A stretch of DNA of 64,000 bases. Source: Desulfobacter hydrogenophilus. GTDB lineage: Bacteria > Desulfobacterota > Desulfobacteria > Desulfobacterales > Desulfobacteraceae. The translations under genes and the position numbers were made by a program. The notes under the pieces are model-generated. The model did no database searches, was not told the DNA's origin, and was given only the letters and a program-made list of their open reading frames with translations. Location: contig NZ_CP036313.1 of assembly GCF_004319545.1 (NCBI RefSeq), positions 2,296,501-2,360,500 on the forward strand. Direction: 5' to 3'. Shown piece after piece: positions 34,055-43,326 of the stretch; within the stretch, counting starts at the first letter, position 1, and the number at the start of each line of letters is the position of its first letter.

Positions 34055-34696
34055 GTGGATAATGAAGCCTTAAAGTTTATCCTTAACCGGAAAATATTTG
34101 AGAAATCAGGACAGGCATTTCTTTTTCTTTCTGCTGTTCCTGGAGAAGGAAAGACATTTACCTGTCTTACAACCGCCCAGATGTGCCTGGAGAATTTCAG
34201 CACTAAAAAAAGGATTGCGGTTGTTGATTTTAATATCCAGCATCCTGAAATAACAAATAAAATGGATAACCCAGAACTAGGCTGGGCTCTAAACGGTTCC
34301 GATCAGAGCGACAAATTCGATGTTGCAGACTGGTGTTTTAAGTACCCAAGCCACGAGCATCCAAATCTGTTTTTTATTCCTGTTGGACGCGTACCTTCCG
34401 ATGAGGTTGATTCCAGCACCATGTCAGAAGTCTTTCCAAAGGCCATGGAAGAACTCAAAGAACAGTTTGATCTCATCCTTGTGGATGGGCCGTCTATTCT
34501 GGCTTCTCTGGCAACGTTAACCAACACAAATTTATTCGATGGCGTTTTCATTGTTGTGGAAGCTGAAAAAACCCGGCAGCAGGTTGTTTCTACTGCAATA
34601 AACCACTTAAAGGAGGCGGATCCTACTATCTTAGGAACCATAATGAACAAACGCCGCCATCATATTCCCGATTGTATTTACAAAAAAATTTTTTAG
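34055..34696 (+). CDS. CpsD/CapB-like P-loop regulatory ATPase
   Basis: BY-kinase-type ATPase of 213 residues. Walker A FLSAVPGEGKTFTCLTTAQ, Walker A' AVVDFNIQHPE, Walker B LILVDGPSILASLA. It starts at GTG (34055) after AAGGAGAAT. It resembles the cytoplasmic kinase domain that is fused to Wzc in enterobacteria, but here it is a separate polypeptide. It ends in ...HHIPDCIYKKIF, with only one C-terminal tyrosine, so the usual autophosphorylated tyrosine cluster is absent. Partner is presumably the Wzz-like protein at 22834. Confidence 0.8.
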   Translation: MDNEALKFILNRKIFEKSGQAFLFLSAVPGEGKTFTCLTTAQMCLENFSTKKRIAVVDFNIQHPEITNKMDNPELGWALNGSDQSDKFDVADWCFKYPSHEHPNLFFIPVGRVPSDEVDSSTMSEVFPKAMEELKEQFDLILVDGPSILASLATLTNTNLFDGVFIVVEAEKTRQQVVSTAINHLKEADPTILGTIMNKRRHHIPDCIYKKIF

Positions 34697-34704
34697 GGCA
34701 TTAA

Positions 34705-35859
34705 ATGTATATTGCAGCAGCGATAGTTTTTTTTGCAGCGACAGGCCTGATATTTATTCAAACAGCCTATCCGATCATATTGGCATTGATCGGCCTGTTT
34801 GTTAAAAAAAAGAGAAATCCTGTGACGCCTCTTGCAAGCCGGATGCTTGGGATGACTTTAATTATTCCGGTTTATAAAAATGATGTGCACATGCTGCCGG
34901 AAAAACTTGTGAACTGTTCAATGCTGAACTACCCGCCTGAAAAGCTTGAAATTCTTGTATCTGGAGATGGCGATCTTCCTGAACTGCCGGGAATAATTAA
35001 TGATGCATCTTGCGATTTTTCTTTAAGGTATCATCAAACCGGAACATGGGTGGGAAAGAATCTTGCTCTTAACCAGGCAGTGAAAAAATCAACCGGCACT
35101 ATTATTGTGATTTCCGATGTGGATTCTACTTTAGACCCCGATGTCATATCAATGATCAATCAGTCAATGATGAACACCCAGGTCGGGGGATGTTCGGGGA
35201 CTGTGGAAATTAACAGATCAGATGATTCAAAAGGCGGTATTGGGTCTGTCCAAAAAAAATATTGGCTGTTTGAAAAAAATATAAAAAAGGTTGAAATGGA
35301 TGTTCTGGGAAGTGTGACCTCATGCTCCGGTCAACTGTATGCCGTTAGAAAGAATCTTCGTCCTGTTATTCCCGAGGATGTCTGTGATGATATCTTTACC
35401 TTGCTGTCCGTTGTAAAACAGGGCTATTGCTTTGGGGGATTACCTAAAACGTCTGCCTTTATACCCAAACCCTCCAAGACAATTTCAGGTGAAGTGAATC
35501 GCCGGTCGCGGATCGTAACCAGGGAGCTGAACGCCATCTGGAAAAATCGGCAGTTGTTTATGCAGAAAACCACCTTCTGGTACGGTGTCGGGTTGTTTTG
35601 CCATAAAGTTGTCCGCAGGTTGATCCCGTTTCTTTTGATCACTCTTTTCATAACAAATTTTATTTTGGCATTCACCGGCTTTTACTGGGCAGGGCTTTTT
35701 GCCTGCCAGGTCCTTTTTTACGGGGTGTCGATTTTGTCTTATCATAATGTATTGAACATCAAGGGAATGTCCTTTTTATCATATTTCATTGCATTTAATA
35801 TTGGAACCGGTATGGGATTTTTTCATTTCTTAACAGGAAAGGGGAAATCTAAATGGTAA
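34705..35859 (+). CDS. Membrane glycosyltransferase family 2
   Basis: GT-A fold transferase, 384 residues. An N-terminal membrane helix (about 2-28) precedes the domain: LGMTLIIPVYKNDVHMLPEK, donor-binding GTIIVISDVDSTLDPDVI with the metal-binding DVD, acceptor-side VIPEDVCDDIFTLL (the ED motif) and RRSRIVTREL. Three to four membrane helices follow (about 290-380). This is the layout of processive or membrane-bound GT2 enzymes. It begins eight bases after the CpsD-like gene. Confidence 0.87.
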   Translation: MYIAAAIVFFAATGLIFIQTAYPIILALIGLFVKKKRNPVTPLASRMLGMTLIIPVYKNDVHMLPEKLVNCSMLNYPPEKLEILVSGDGDLPELPGIINDASCDFSLRYHQTGTWVGKNLALNQAVKKSTGTIIVISDVDSTLDPDVISMINQSMMNTQVGGCSGTVEINRSDDSKGGIGSVQKKYWLFEKNIKKVEMDVLGSVTSCSGQLYAVRKNLRPVIPEDVCDDIFTLLSVVKQGYCFGGLPKTSAFIPKPSKTISGEVNRRSRIVTRELNAIWKNRQLFMQKTTFWYGVGLFCHKVVRRLIPFLLITLFITNFILAFTGFYWAGLFACQVLFYGVSILSYHNVLNIKGMSFLSYFIAFNIGTGMGFFHFLTGKGKSKW

Positions 35860-35949
35860 TATCGAATGACGTCTGCAAGGTTGGGCATGAATTCAGTTAC
35901 AAAGAGTTTAATTCACCATATGAGCGATCACATTTCAAAAGGCTGAGAA

Positions 35950-37017
35950 ATGACAGATATGTCCTTAAATTTAAGACCTTTTCATGAAAACGACGGATCG
36001 GAATTGTCCGATCTTTACCAACGTGTATGGGGAACGCGATTAGATGATGCCTACTGGCACTGGAAATATATTGCGCCTCCTTTTAAAACAATAGCAAATG
36101 TTGTGACGGAACCGGATGGTAAGATTGTCGCTTTTACCGGGGTTTGGGTGCGACGCGTACGGGTGAAAGGGGAGGTACATTCTTCTTATCAAGTGGTTGA
36201 TGTTATGGCTGATCCGAAATACCGGGGCGGTGTTGCCTTTGGGTGGATAATGGATATTATGAGAGATTTGGTGATTACGCAAAAAAAAATGGTGTACGGT
36301 TTCACCAATGAAGTTTCTCATGTTGTATTTAGAAAAATTTTTAAAAAATATCTATTGATTGATGTAAACAGGCCATTGATTGCCCTTGTCCTCAACCCGG
36401 GAAAATTGATAAAGGTTCCTGAAGGGCTCCGGGCCGCCGCAGGTCTTGTCACTGAGAATATAGTAAACGCGCGTATGGCGTTTGTATCGTCAAAAGGCAT
36501 ATTGGTTGAACGGACAGATACGGTCCCCGATGATATCGAACAATTGTGGGATGCCGTCAAAGATGACTATCCGTTTCGGCTGATTGCCAGCCCGGATTAT
36601 TTACGATGGCGTTTTCAAGGTTCCCAGGATCAGTACCAAATATGGGTGGCTAAAAAAAATAACCGTTTGGCAGGCTATCTGGTGACGAGTCTGAAGAAAA
36701 AAAATGACAAGATAAAAGGCTATCTGGTTGACTGGGTGTTCCCGCTTGAAACGCCACATATTTTTAGGGTATTGCTAAAACAGGCGTTGCATTGGTTTTT
36801 GCAAAAAGACACCAATGTTGTAGAAGCATTGCTGATAAATGATAAGGATCCGGTATTAAAAGAGTTGAAATCCTTTTTCTTTATTAAAGGGCGACGCTGC
36901 AAAAATTTTCTTCTGGGTTGTGCTGATCCTGCCGGGTATCAAATAGAAAATATATCTACCCAGGATCTTTTCATCGGCCGGGGCGATTCGGATTTTTCAA
37001 CCTCATACTTTAGTTAA
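35950..37017 (+). CDS. GNAT-superfamily acyltransferase
   Basis: A 355-residue protein whose first half resembles a GNAT fold: LRPFHENDGSELSDLYQRVW at the N-terminus, GKIVAFTGVWVRRV, then the acetyl-CoA-binding region YQVVDVMADPKYRGGVAFGW. The C-terminal part (from about 200) repeats an acyltransferase-like pattern (YLRWRFQGSQDQYQIWVAKK). It may acylate a sugar of the repeat unit. It begins 90 bases after the GT2 gene with a modest GAGAA ribosome site. Acyl donor and acceptor are unknown. Confidence 0.7.
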   Translation: MTDMSLNLRPFHENDGSELSDLYQRVWGTRLDDAYWHWKYIAPPFKTIANVVTEPDGKIVAFTGVWVRRVRVKGEVHSSYQVVDVMADPKYRGGVAFGWIMDIMRDLVITQKKMVYGFTNEVSHVVFRKIFKKYLLIDVNRPLIALVLNPGKLIKVPEGLRAAAGLVTENIVNARMAFVSSKGILVERTDTVPDDIEQLWDAVKDDYPFRLIASPDYLRWRFQGSQDQYQIWVAKKNNRLAGYLVTSLKKKNDKIKGYLVDWVFPLETPHIFRVLLKQALHWFLQKDTNVVEALLINDKDPVLKELKSFFFIKGRRCKNFLLGCADPAGYQIENISTQDLFIGRGDSDFSTSYFS

Positions 37018-37037
37018 AATAAATTTAAAGGAATAGA

Positions 37038-37982
37038 ATGAGAGTCAGTATAGATGATTTTGGAATCGTCAATCTTCCTGATTTTTTTATCGTAGGCGCG
37101 CCTAAAAGCGGAACAACATCATTGCACTATTATCTGCAGGGGCATCCGCAAATTTTTATGCCGGATAAAAAAGAATCCTGGTTTTTCAGCTTTATGAATA
37201 ACAGGCCGTCGTTTAACAGCCCGGACAAGTTTCCTGGAATAATTGACAACATTGATGAATACGCACAATTATACCGGTCGGCATTCCACAATCAACAATG
37301 CGGAGATGCATCCCCATCATATCTTTATACCCATGAAGCCAGCATCGGCAATTTTAAGCGTGTTTATCAGGACCCAGGACAATATAACCGGCTTAAATTT
37401 ATCATCAGCCTTCGTAACCCCATTGATCGGGCATGGTCGCAGTATTGGACATTTAACAGAACCAGCTCAGATATTGCCCCATTTCAGGATGCGGTTCATC
37501 CCGACACGATTAAAAAACGACTTGGCGACAACTGGCAGCCATTTTATGATTATATCGGATTTGGGATGTACCATGATCAAATTAAAGCCTACCAAAATGA
37601 ATTTGGGAAGGACAGGGTTAAAATCTTCCTTTTTGATGACCTTAAAAAAGATGCAGGTCAAATTTGCAAAGAAATATTTTTGTTTTTAGGTGTTGACCCG
37701 GATTATACGCCGAATACAAATCAGATTTATAATCCTTCAGGAAAACCGAAAAGTGAGTTGTTAAAAAAATTTATTATATCTCCGAATATTTTAAAAAGTG
37801 TGTTGAAAAAAATGATTCCCAAGCGAAAGCGACAGCAGCTTAAGCATATGGCTGCCAGAAAATTGATTACAAAAGTGGAAATGCCGGATGCCGCGCGAGC
37901 GACACTCAAAAAACAATTTGAACCGGAAATACACAGACTGGCACTTTTGCTGGAACGGGATCTTGGGCATTGGCTGTCTTAA
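37038..37982 (+). CDS. Sulfotransferase domain protein (second of two, NDST-like)
   Basis: PAPS-dependent sulfotransferase of 314 residues, similar in layout to heparan-sulfate N-/O-sulfotransferases. 5'-phosphosulfate loop DFFIVGAPKSGTTSLHYYLQ with the catalytic Lys, then HPQIFMPDKKESWFF, and 3'-phosphate motif LKFIISLRNPIDRAWSQY. GDASPSYLY matches the substrate-binding stretch of this family. It is the last gene of the plus-strand locus and starts 21 bases after the GNAT gene with AAAGGAATAG. Confidence 0.9.
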   Translation: MRVSIDDFGIVNLPDFFIVGAPKSGTTSLHYYLQGHPQIFMPDKKESWFFSFMNNRPSFNSPDKFPGIIDNIDEYAQLYRSAFHNQQCGDASPSYLYTHEASIGNFKRVYQDPGQYNRLKFIISLRNPIDRAWSQYWTFNRTSSDIAPFQDAVHPDTIKKRLGDNWQPFYDYIGFGMYHDQIKAYQNEFGKDRVKIFLFDDLKKDAGQICKEIFLFLGVDPDYTPNTNQIYNPSGKPKSELLKKFIISPNILKSVLKKMIPKRKRQQLKHMAARKLITKVEMPDAARATLKKQFEPEIHRLALLLERDLGHWLS

Positions 37983-38003
37983 CCCCAACACAAAAAGAAT
38001 GAA

Positions 38004-38018
38004 GGCGGCCCCTGGCCG
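38004..38018. terminator. Small GC hairpin between convergent genes
   Basis: CGGCC-cct-GGCCG lies in the 36-base space between the end of the polysaccharide locus and the stop of the convergent glycosidase-like gene. It is a plausible shared terminator; there is no long T-run. Confidence 0.35.
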
Positions 38019-39680
38019 TTATTTGATGACACGCGCGAATTTAATGGTTACATCCTGATCATTCAGAACACGTAAGCGGAAAGCACAATGATTGTCTAAG
38101 TTCGTGTTATCCGGAATGGTATTCATTGTAAACGTGACTGTTTTCAATGTATCATCCGATTCTCCGATAATGCTTGACGATTGCAGGTAGCCCGTGCCAG
38201 TGGGCACTTCTAAAACCCATTGGGAGGCGTTATTATCAAAATAGGTTATTTTAATTGTAAAAGGTGTATTCAAGGTATTTAAAAAGCCGGATTCCAGACT
38301 GAAAATCATTTTATCATTGCCATTGCGCACATCTGTGGCACGGGCTGAGAAATCAAAGTTTTGTCCCGATGGATCATTCCAAAATTCTGCCCGGTTGACG
38401 GGCAGGGCCGGTACTGTTTTCGCACCTGTTTCATCTCGCTGATAGAGAAATCGTTCAAAGTTTTTTATGGGGTATACCTTTGCATGGGTTTTTACATATA
38501 TCGCATCCTGGCGAAGCCAGCAGGCAGCATCCGGGCTGTCCCAAGGATCTTTACCGGCAGTCAGTGTCCACCACTCGAACATCTGCGGTGCATATTCTAA
38601 AAAATCGGCTGACGTCCAAGCGTAATTCATTCCAAGCTGGGCCATACGCATAATAGCACTTTCAGTCATATGAGTTTGCTCAGCATCCGGCTGCTCGAAA
38701 ATAAATTCCACCTCGCCTAAAAATATCCGCTGGCCGTCACGCAGGGGGTGGGACCAGTCAGTTTCCATGTAACCATTTGTATATGTCTGACCCACTTCGG
38801 GCGGAAGAATGTCATGGTACGTATCAGGGCCGCCATGCCGCCATCCCAGGCCCATATCAAGGGCATAATCGTTAAGCATGTCTCCATCATAGCCAGAACT
38901 TTGAATCCCACCATAACCTATCCAGATCAGCTTGTGTACATTCTCACCGGCAGCATCAACCCAGGCGTCAATTCTATTTTTATATGCCATCAACAGCAAG
39001 GGTTCAGTCATGCCGGCATTTAACGCATTTTGCAGGTAGTCACGATGCAGCCAGAATTCCTCACCCAATGAGGAGGATAGCCCTGTGATATAAATCCCTG
39101 CGATTCGTTCATCAGCCAGATAGCCTTGTTTTCCCAAAAATTTGATAAAGGTTAGAAGCTCTTTTTGTAATCCTGTGTCCCAGGGCGCGGCAACCCGGAT
39201 ATATCTGTCAGAAGTATCTCTGGTAACAAATTGTGCCGGTGAGTGCAAATCCAGAACCCATTGGGGTACATATGGACAATCGGCATCCATTGCACCACTT
39301 TGATCTCTACGTCCCACAACATGGCATTTTAACCGAATAATAATTTTATAATTTTCGTTTTCTGCCATTTCCAAAGCCGCGTTCAAGTCAGAAAAATCAT
39401 ATTGGTTTTTAGCAGGATTTAAATTTGCCCAGGAAAGTGTGATTCCTTTGAAGGAGATAAAAGAGCGATCCGGATTACGATCCATATAGAGCCCACCGGA
39501 TCTGCTTGATGCCTGAACCCAATCGGGTAGGGACCAATCGGATCCCGTGCTGATGTCGGTTACCGCTATCTTGGTGTTGGCCCCGGCACAGACCCCGCTA
39601 CAAATTGATACAAAAAAAAGGAGAAATATAAGGAAATTGACCTTCTTATTCGCTATTTTGTTTAAGATGCTGTTATTCAT
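38019..39680 (-). CDS. Secreted glycoside-hydrolase-like protein
   Basis: A 553-residue exported protein (signal peptide residues 14-33, ...SICSGVCAGA). The body resembles a clan-A TIM barrel of the beta-galactosidase/GH42 type: FKGITLSWANLNPAKNQYDF near the start, IIIRLKCHV, then IAGIYITGLSSSLGEEFWLH (candidate acid/base Glu) and RIFLGEVEFIFEQPDA (candidate nucleophile Glu). The last 110 residues look like a beta-sandwich. It converges on the polysaccharide locus, suggesting a role in turnover of that polymer. The exact family is uncertain. Confidence 0.6.
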   Translation of the reverse strand: MNNSILNKIANKKVNFLIFLLFFVSICSGVCAGANTKIAVTDISTGSDWSLPDWVQASSRSGGLYMDRNPDRSFISFKGITLSWANLNPAKNQYDFSDLNAALEMAENENYKIIIRLKCHVVGRRDQSGAMDADCPYVPQWVLDLHSPAQFVTRDTSDRYIRVAAPWDTGLQKELLTFIKFLGKQGYLADERIAGIYITGLSSSLGEEFWLHRDYLQNALNAGMTEPLLLMAYKNRIDAWVDAAGENVHKLIWIGYGGIQSSGYDGDMLNDYALDMGLGWRHGGPDTYHDILPPEVGQTYTNGYMETDWSHPLRDGQRIFLGEVEFIFEQPDAEQTHMTESAIMRMAQLGMNYAWTSADFLEYAPQMFEWWTLTAGKDPWDSPDAACWLRQDAIYVKTHAKVYPIKNFERFLYQRDETGAKTVPALPVNRAEFWNDPSGQNFDFSARATDVRNGNDKMIFSLESGFLNTLNTPFTIKITYFDNNASQWVLEVPTGTGYLQSSSIIGESDDTLKTVTFTMNTIPDNTNLDNHCAFRLRVLNDQDVTIKFARVIK

Positions 39681-39940
39681 TGAGAATCTCCTTTTGTTTG
39701 GAAACAGGGAATTGGATTGGTTCGCTATTGTAATGCAGCATCAATCATGCCATTTGTTTTATCTATCATAATTACAGATTGTTATGAGAGGATGTGTCTG
39801 TTGCCGTGATATTTTAATCGCGATATTTCAATATTTTTATCGTATTTCAATACCCGTTATGTAATGTAAAGGATGATTTGGTGTTAATCGTCGATTTTTC
39901 ATCAATAGTGAATTTGTTTTTACATGCGGCTCAATGCGGT
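39681..39940. other. Intergenic region upstream of the glycosidase-like gene
   Basis: About 260 AT-rich bases between the start of the glycosidase-like gene and the stop of the TgpA-like gene upstream. Related GATATTT/CAATATT segments recur around 39810-39850, but no confident operator or promoter is seen. Confidence 0.3.
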
Positions 39941-41980
39941 CTATTCTATTTGGTCAGATTTTGTGTTGATAATGGTGCATTTTTGGACCAACCGGTTTAT
40001 TTTAGTCTTCAACAGTCTCTGTTTCTGACTGGAAATGGGACCGGGTCCAAAACGAAGCTGTTTGTGAATGCTGATAACGGTTACAAGGGATGGGATGTCC
40101 TGCCGGGAAAACGCCTTTTCTCTGATTCGAATGAAAAATTGTTCATAGGTTTCAGGGGGCTTTCTGGAAAACCCCGAGCGGATAAGTTTTTCTTCAAGTT
40201 TTCGGATATAAAAGTCAGGGGTATCCGCCATGGAGCCAGACGGATCATGGTTCTGTGTGTGTCGGAGGCTTTTTTCCTTCCTTTTTTTATCTTTCCTGAG
40301 TAACCGTCTGATGATCAGTATTCCAAGGGGCACCAGGAGCCACAGCAGTTTCTTTTTGGTTTCCGGATTGCCCCAGCGAAGCAAGGCGAATCCGTATCCC
40401 ATCAGGGAAAACAGATCGGGAATCGCGGTTTTTATGAAATGGCTCTTTTCTTCAGCTGTCCAAGAAGGCGGGGTTGTATCAAAAAAAGTCCATCGGCCGT
40501 TGACAAACACTTCGGTCCAGGCGTGGGCATGTTTTCTACGCACAACGATTTTATCTCCCCAAACGCTTTTCTCAAAGGCCATATACCCGGATACATATCT
40601 GGCGGGAATGCCGGCGGCGCGAAGAAGCAATACCGTAGCCGTTGCAAAATATTCGCAGTGCCCTGTTTTGGTTTTGGTCATAAATTCCGTGATGGGAGAT
40701 GTTTTCTTCCCGGCTTTAAGATCAAGGGTGTAGCTGAAATTTGTAAAAAAATATTTTTTTATTTTGGGCAATATTTTTTGAACCGGTTTGTTTGGTCCAA
40801 GCCCGAGCTCAACAGCCAGGTTTTGGAACAATGCCTTTTCCTGATCCGGGATGAGAAGGTCCAGTTTGCCCGGTGGCCGGATTTGGGTGCCGGGGTCACC
40901 ATACCGGACATCATAGATTATAAAGCCCGGGGCGTCACCAACCACAAATGTTCCCAGTCCGTTTGTTTTGACATCGGAAATAGCGCTGCAGTCAATCTCA
41001 AGGATCTTTTCAGGAGATCTTAAAACCCCTTTGGCCTTTTTCATCCGGGTCAGGATGGTTAGCGTTGGTTTCGACGACACGGGGCGATCTGCCTGTTGTC
41101 TCCCAGGTCCCCGATGGTCTGAAAAGGGTTGCAGGCCGGTAATAAAATTGCTGTTCTCTGATTGTGTTACCGGTTTAAATTTGTTTTGCGCAGCGGTCCA
41201 CATGTTGCCAGATAGAAACGTATACGCGGCTTCTTTTAGAAGATAGGCTCCCCCATCATCAGTTTCAGGGGGGATGACTCTGAAAATAATTCTGTTGGAC
41301 ACCTTAAGCCGCCCAACCCGTCCCAGGGCCGTTGTTCCCCTGAGCGGATCGGCACTGTCGTTCAGCATCCTGTGCCAGGCCCGCCGGGTCATGATCCTCT
41401 GGGCATGATGAAAGCCCGTCTGCAGGAAAAACCCCATGATTGCGGCAATAATGACAGCTGCAACCCATATCCGGATATCGGCCTCCCTGGTTCGCTGGAA
41501 AAAAAATATAATCGCAAGGATGCCAAAAGCAACGGGGTAATATGGGAACAAGCGGTTATTTACTGCCGCCACAGAGATCAGGCAGATGATGATAAATGCA
41601 AGGCTTAGATTTATTCTGACTGCTTTGGTCTCCCCCATGATCTTTTTTTTGAACAGATAGAGGGAACGAACATCAATGTCCCCGATTGTACTGTATTCCT
41701 GGACAACAATCAAAGGAAAGGCGAAAACAGGCAGGTAACGCAATATGTTCACTAAAGCCGTTTGGATTTCAAGTGAAACAAAATAGATAATGGTACCGGC
41801 AAGGCACACCGTACAGGTGTCGCTGATTTTATTCACCTGGTCTAAAGAGGGCTCCCATCGTACCTTTATGACCCGGGCAAGCTCGATAACAACGCCCATG
41901 AAACAGGCCGGGATCAGGTATCCGGCCTGGTGCCCCCAGAAAATAAGGGCCGCAGCCATGGTCAGGGGGATGGTTTTCAT
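39941..41980 (-). CDS. TgpA-family transglutaminase-like membrane protein
   Basis: A 679-residue protein. N-terminal membrane region with about six helices (1-200), a periplasmic linker, then a transglutaminase-like core: nucleophile Cys in KTKTGHCEYFATATVLLLRA, His in RRKHAHAWTEVFVNG, Asp in FFDTTPPSW. One more membrane helix follows (LLWLLVPLGILIIRRLL) with a cytoplasmic tail that resembles the DUF4129 region. Together with the DUF58 and MoxR genes it forms the widespread MoxR-DUF58-TgpA cassette, of uncertain but probably envelope-related function. It overlaps the DUF58 gene by four bases. Confidence 0.9.
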   Translation of the reverse strand: MKTIPLTMAAALIFWGHQAGYLIPACFMGVVIELARVIKVRWEPSLDQVNKISDTCTVCLAGTIIYFVSLEIQTALVNILRYLPVFAFPLIVVQEYSTIGDIDVRSLYLFKKKIMGETKAVRINLSLAFIIICLISVAAVNNRLFPYYPVAFGILAIIFFFQRTREADIRIWVAAVIIAAIMGFFLQTGFHHAQRIMTRRAWHRMLNDSADPLRGTTALGRVGRLKVSNRIIFRVIPPETDDGGAYLLKEAAYTFLSGNMWTAAQNKFKPVTQSENSNFITGLQPFSDHRGPGRQQADRPVSSKPTLTILTRMKKAKGVLRSPEKILEIDCSAISDVKTNGLGTFVVGDAPGFIIYDVRYGDPGTQIRPPGKLDLLIPDQEKALFQNLAVELGLGPNKPVQKILPKIKKYFFTNFSYTLDLKAGKKTSPITEFMTKTKTGHCEYFATATVLLLRAAGIPARYVSGYMAFEKSVWGDKIVVRRKHAHAWTEVFVNGRWTFFDTTPPSWTAEEKSHFIKTAIPDLFSLMGYGFALLRWGNPETKKKLLWLLVPLGILIIRRLLRKDKKRKEKSLRHTQNHDPSGSMADTPDFYIRKLEEKLIRSGFSRKPPETYEQFFIRIREKAFSRQDIPSLVTVISIHKQLRFGPGPISSQKQRLLKTKINRLVQKCTIINTKSDQIE

Positions 41981-43323
41981 GGGATTTGGCCTGCCTTGTT
42001 CAGACTTGCCTCAATATTATTGGGATTAACCAGGTGAACAGGACCACTGGGGGGGACTGCATTTGCGTCTGCCACAAGAAAGACGGTTGTGGTGATGCCG
42101 TTTGTCTTCAAACTGTTGAGAAAGTCCAAGCGTTCATTGTCCAGGCAGGTGAGTATTAAAATACAGCCGCTTAAACGCTGTTTGTACTTGAGAACGGATC
42201 GGGATACCGGTGCAAATGCGCTGGTTTTTGTGGGTTGGATCAATGCAAGGATTTCTAAAAATTTTGTGTTGCCCGAAAGCCCCCTGCCCGAAGCGTAATG
42301 ATAGACCCGGTTGCCTGCAAAGAAAAGATCCAGCAAAGACTCGCCCGTGGCCAGGTTTGCCACATAGGAGGCGGCGATACTTACAGCCGCCTCAAACGCC
42401 TGGGTTGCGCCTTCCGGTGCATGGGCGTCCAGGATCAGGGCATGTCTGACAAAATGTTCGTCTCGGTTTTCCCGGATAATCAATTTCCCTGTTTTGGCAA
42501 GGCTTTTCCAATGGATCAGGCGCATGGGATCCCCTGGCCTGTACTCCCTTAACGAGATGAATTCATCGGAGTTGCCCACCTTTGATGTCAGGGCAATGCC
42601 GCCTGTATGGTGTTTTCTGGACCCGGGCAGGTTTAGCGCCGGGACATTATAGCGTCTGGGTAGAACAAGGAGCCTGGCTTCACTGGTTGTATGATAAAAG
42701 GCACGCATGAACCCTAATGGTTCTTTTTTAAGGAAGGTGAATCCGTTTAAATAAATATACCCCCGGTTTAAAGGCGTCAGTTCCGCCCGGACGGCAACCC
42801 GGCTTTCCGGGGGAACGGCCGGCACCGGTTGACGTGTTACCACCGCGTTTTGTTTTTGGCGGGTCAGCCACTGCCAGCGCTGGATTTTAAGCTTTCTGTC
42901 CCAGGGATTTCGTAAATGCTCATGGGGTTCCCTGGCATTGGCAAAGGCCTGCAGGGAGGGAGTCGTGTTACTGAATCGCTCCCGGATTTCAAATCCTTTT
43001 TTAGGACGGTTTGTCCTGTTTTCAACAAAGATGGTGTAGCTGACGGGGGTGCCTGCGGTGCCGTATTCCGGCAAAATCCGTTCCGCAAAGAGTCCTTTTG
43101 GGGATTTAAAGGATAGGATGGCGGAAACGGCAAACAACGAGAATAGCAGCGAAAACAGCTGATAAACCATGCTTCTAAAGGTATCCAGACCCAGACAGGC
43201 GGTCAGGATCAAGGCATAGATCAAAAAACTGCCGGACATGGAAAATTTATTTTTTTTCCAGAAACCATATTTGGCAAAACGGGCATACGCGTGGTAAAGA
43301 CATTTTGTTGACGTTTTTCTCAC
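41977..43323 (-). CDS. DUF58 family protein
   Basis: A 448-residue protein with two N-terminal membrane helices (about 28-75), a beta-rich middle part and the DUF58 core EYRPGDPMRLIHWKSLAKTG, followed by a VWA-like fold (HALILDAHAPEGATQAFEAA). DUF58 proteins are usual partners of MoxR ATPases. The start at 43323 lies four bases beyond the MoxR stop, and the end overlaps TgpA by four bases, so the three genes are one operon in the order moxR, DUF58, tgpA. Confidence 0.9.
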   Translation of the reverse strand: MRKTSTKCLYHAYARFAKYGFWKKNKFSMSGSFLIYALILTACLGLDTFRSMVYQLFSLLFSLFAVSAILSFKSPKGLFAERILPEYGTAGTPVSYTIFVENRTNRPKKGFEIRERFSNTTPSLQAFANAREPHEHLRNPWDRKLKIQRWQWLTRQKQNAVVTRQPVPAVPPESRVAVRAELTPLNRGYIYLNGFTFLKKEPLGFMRAFYHTTSEARLLVLPRRYNVPALNLPGSRKHHTGGIALTSKVGNSDEFISLREYRPGDPMRLIHWKSLAKTGKLIIRENRDEHFVRHALILDAHAPEGATQAFEAAVSIAASYVANLATGESLLDLFFAGNRVYHYASGRGLSGNTKFLEILALIQPTKTSAFAPVSRSVLKYKQRLSGCILILTCLDNERLDFLNSLKTNGITTTVFLVADANAVPPSGPVHLVNPNNIEASLNKAGQIP

Positions 43324-43326
43324 CCG

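Noticed and set aside
35853..35985. 44-codon frame between the GT2 and GNAT genes
   Set aside because: It overlaps the GNAT start, has no clear ribosome site and no recognisable motif.
40439..41023. 194-residue open frame on the plus strand
   Set aside because: Antisense to the transglutaminase domain of the TgpA-like gene; no family match.
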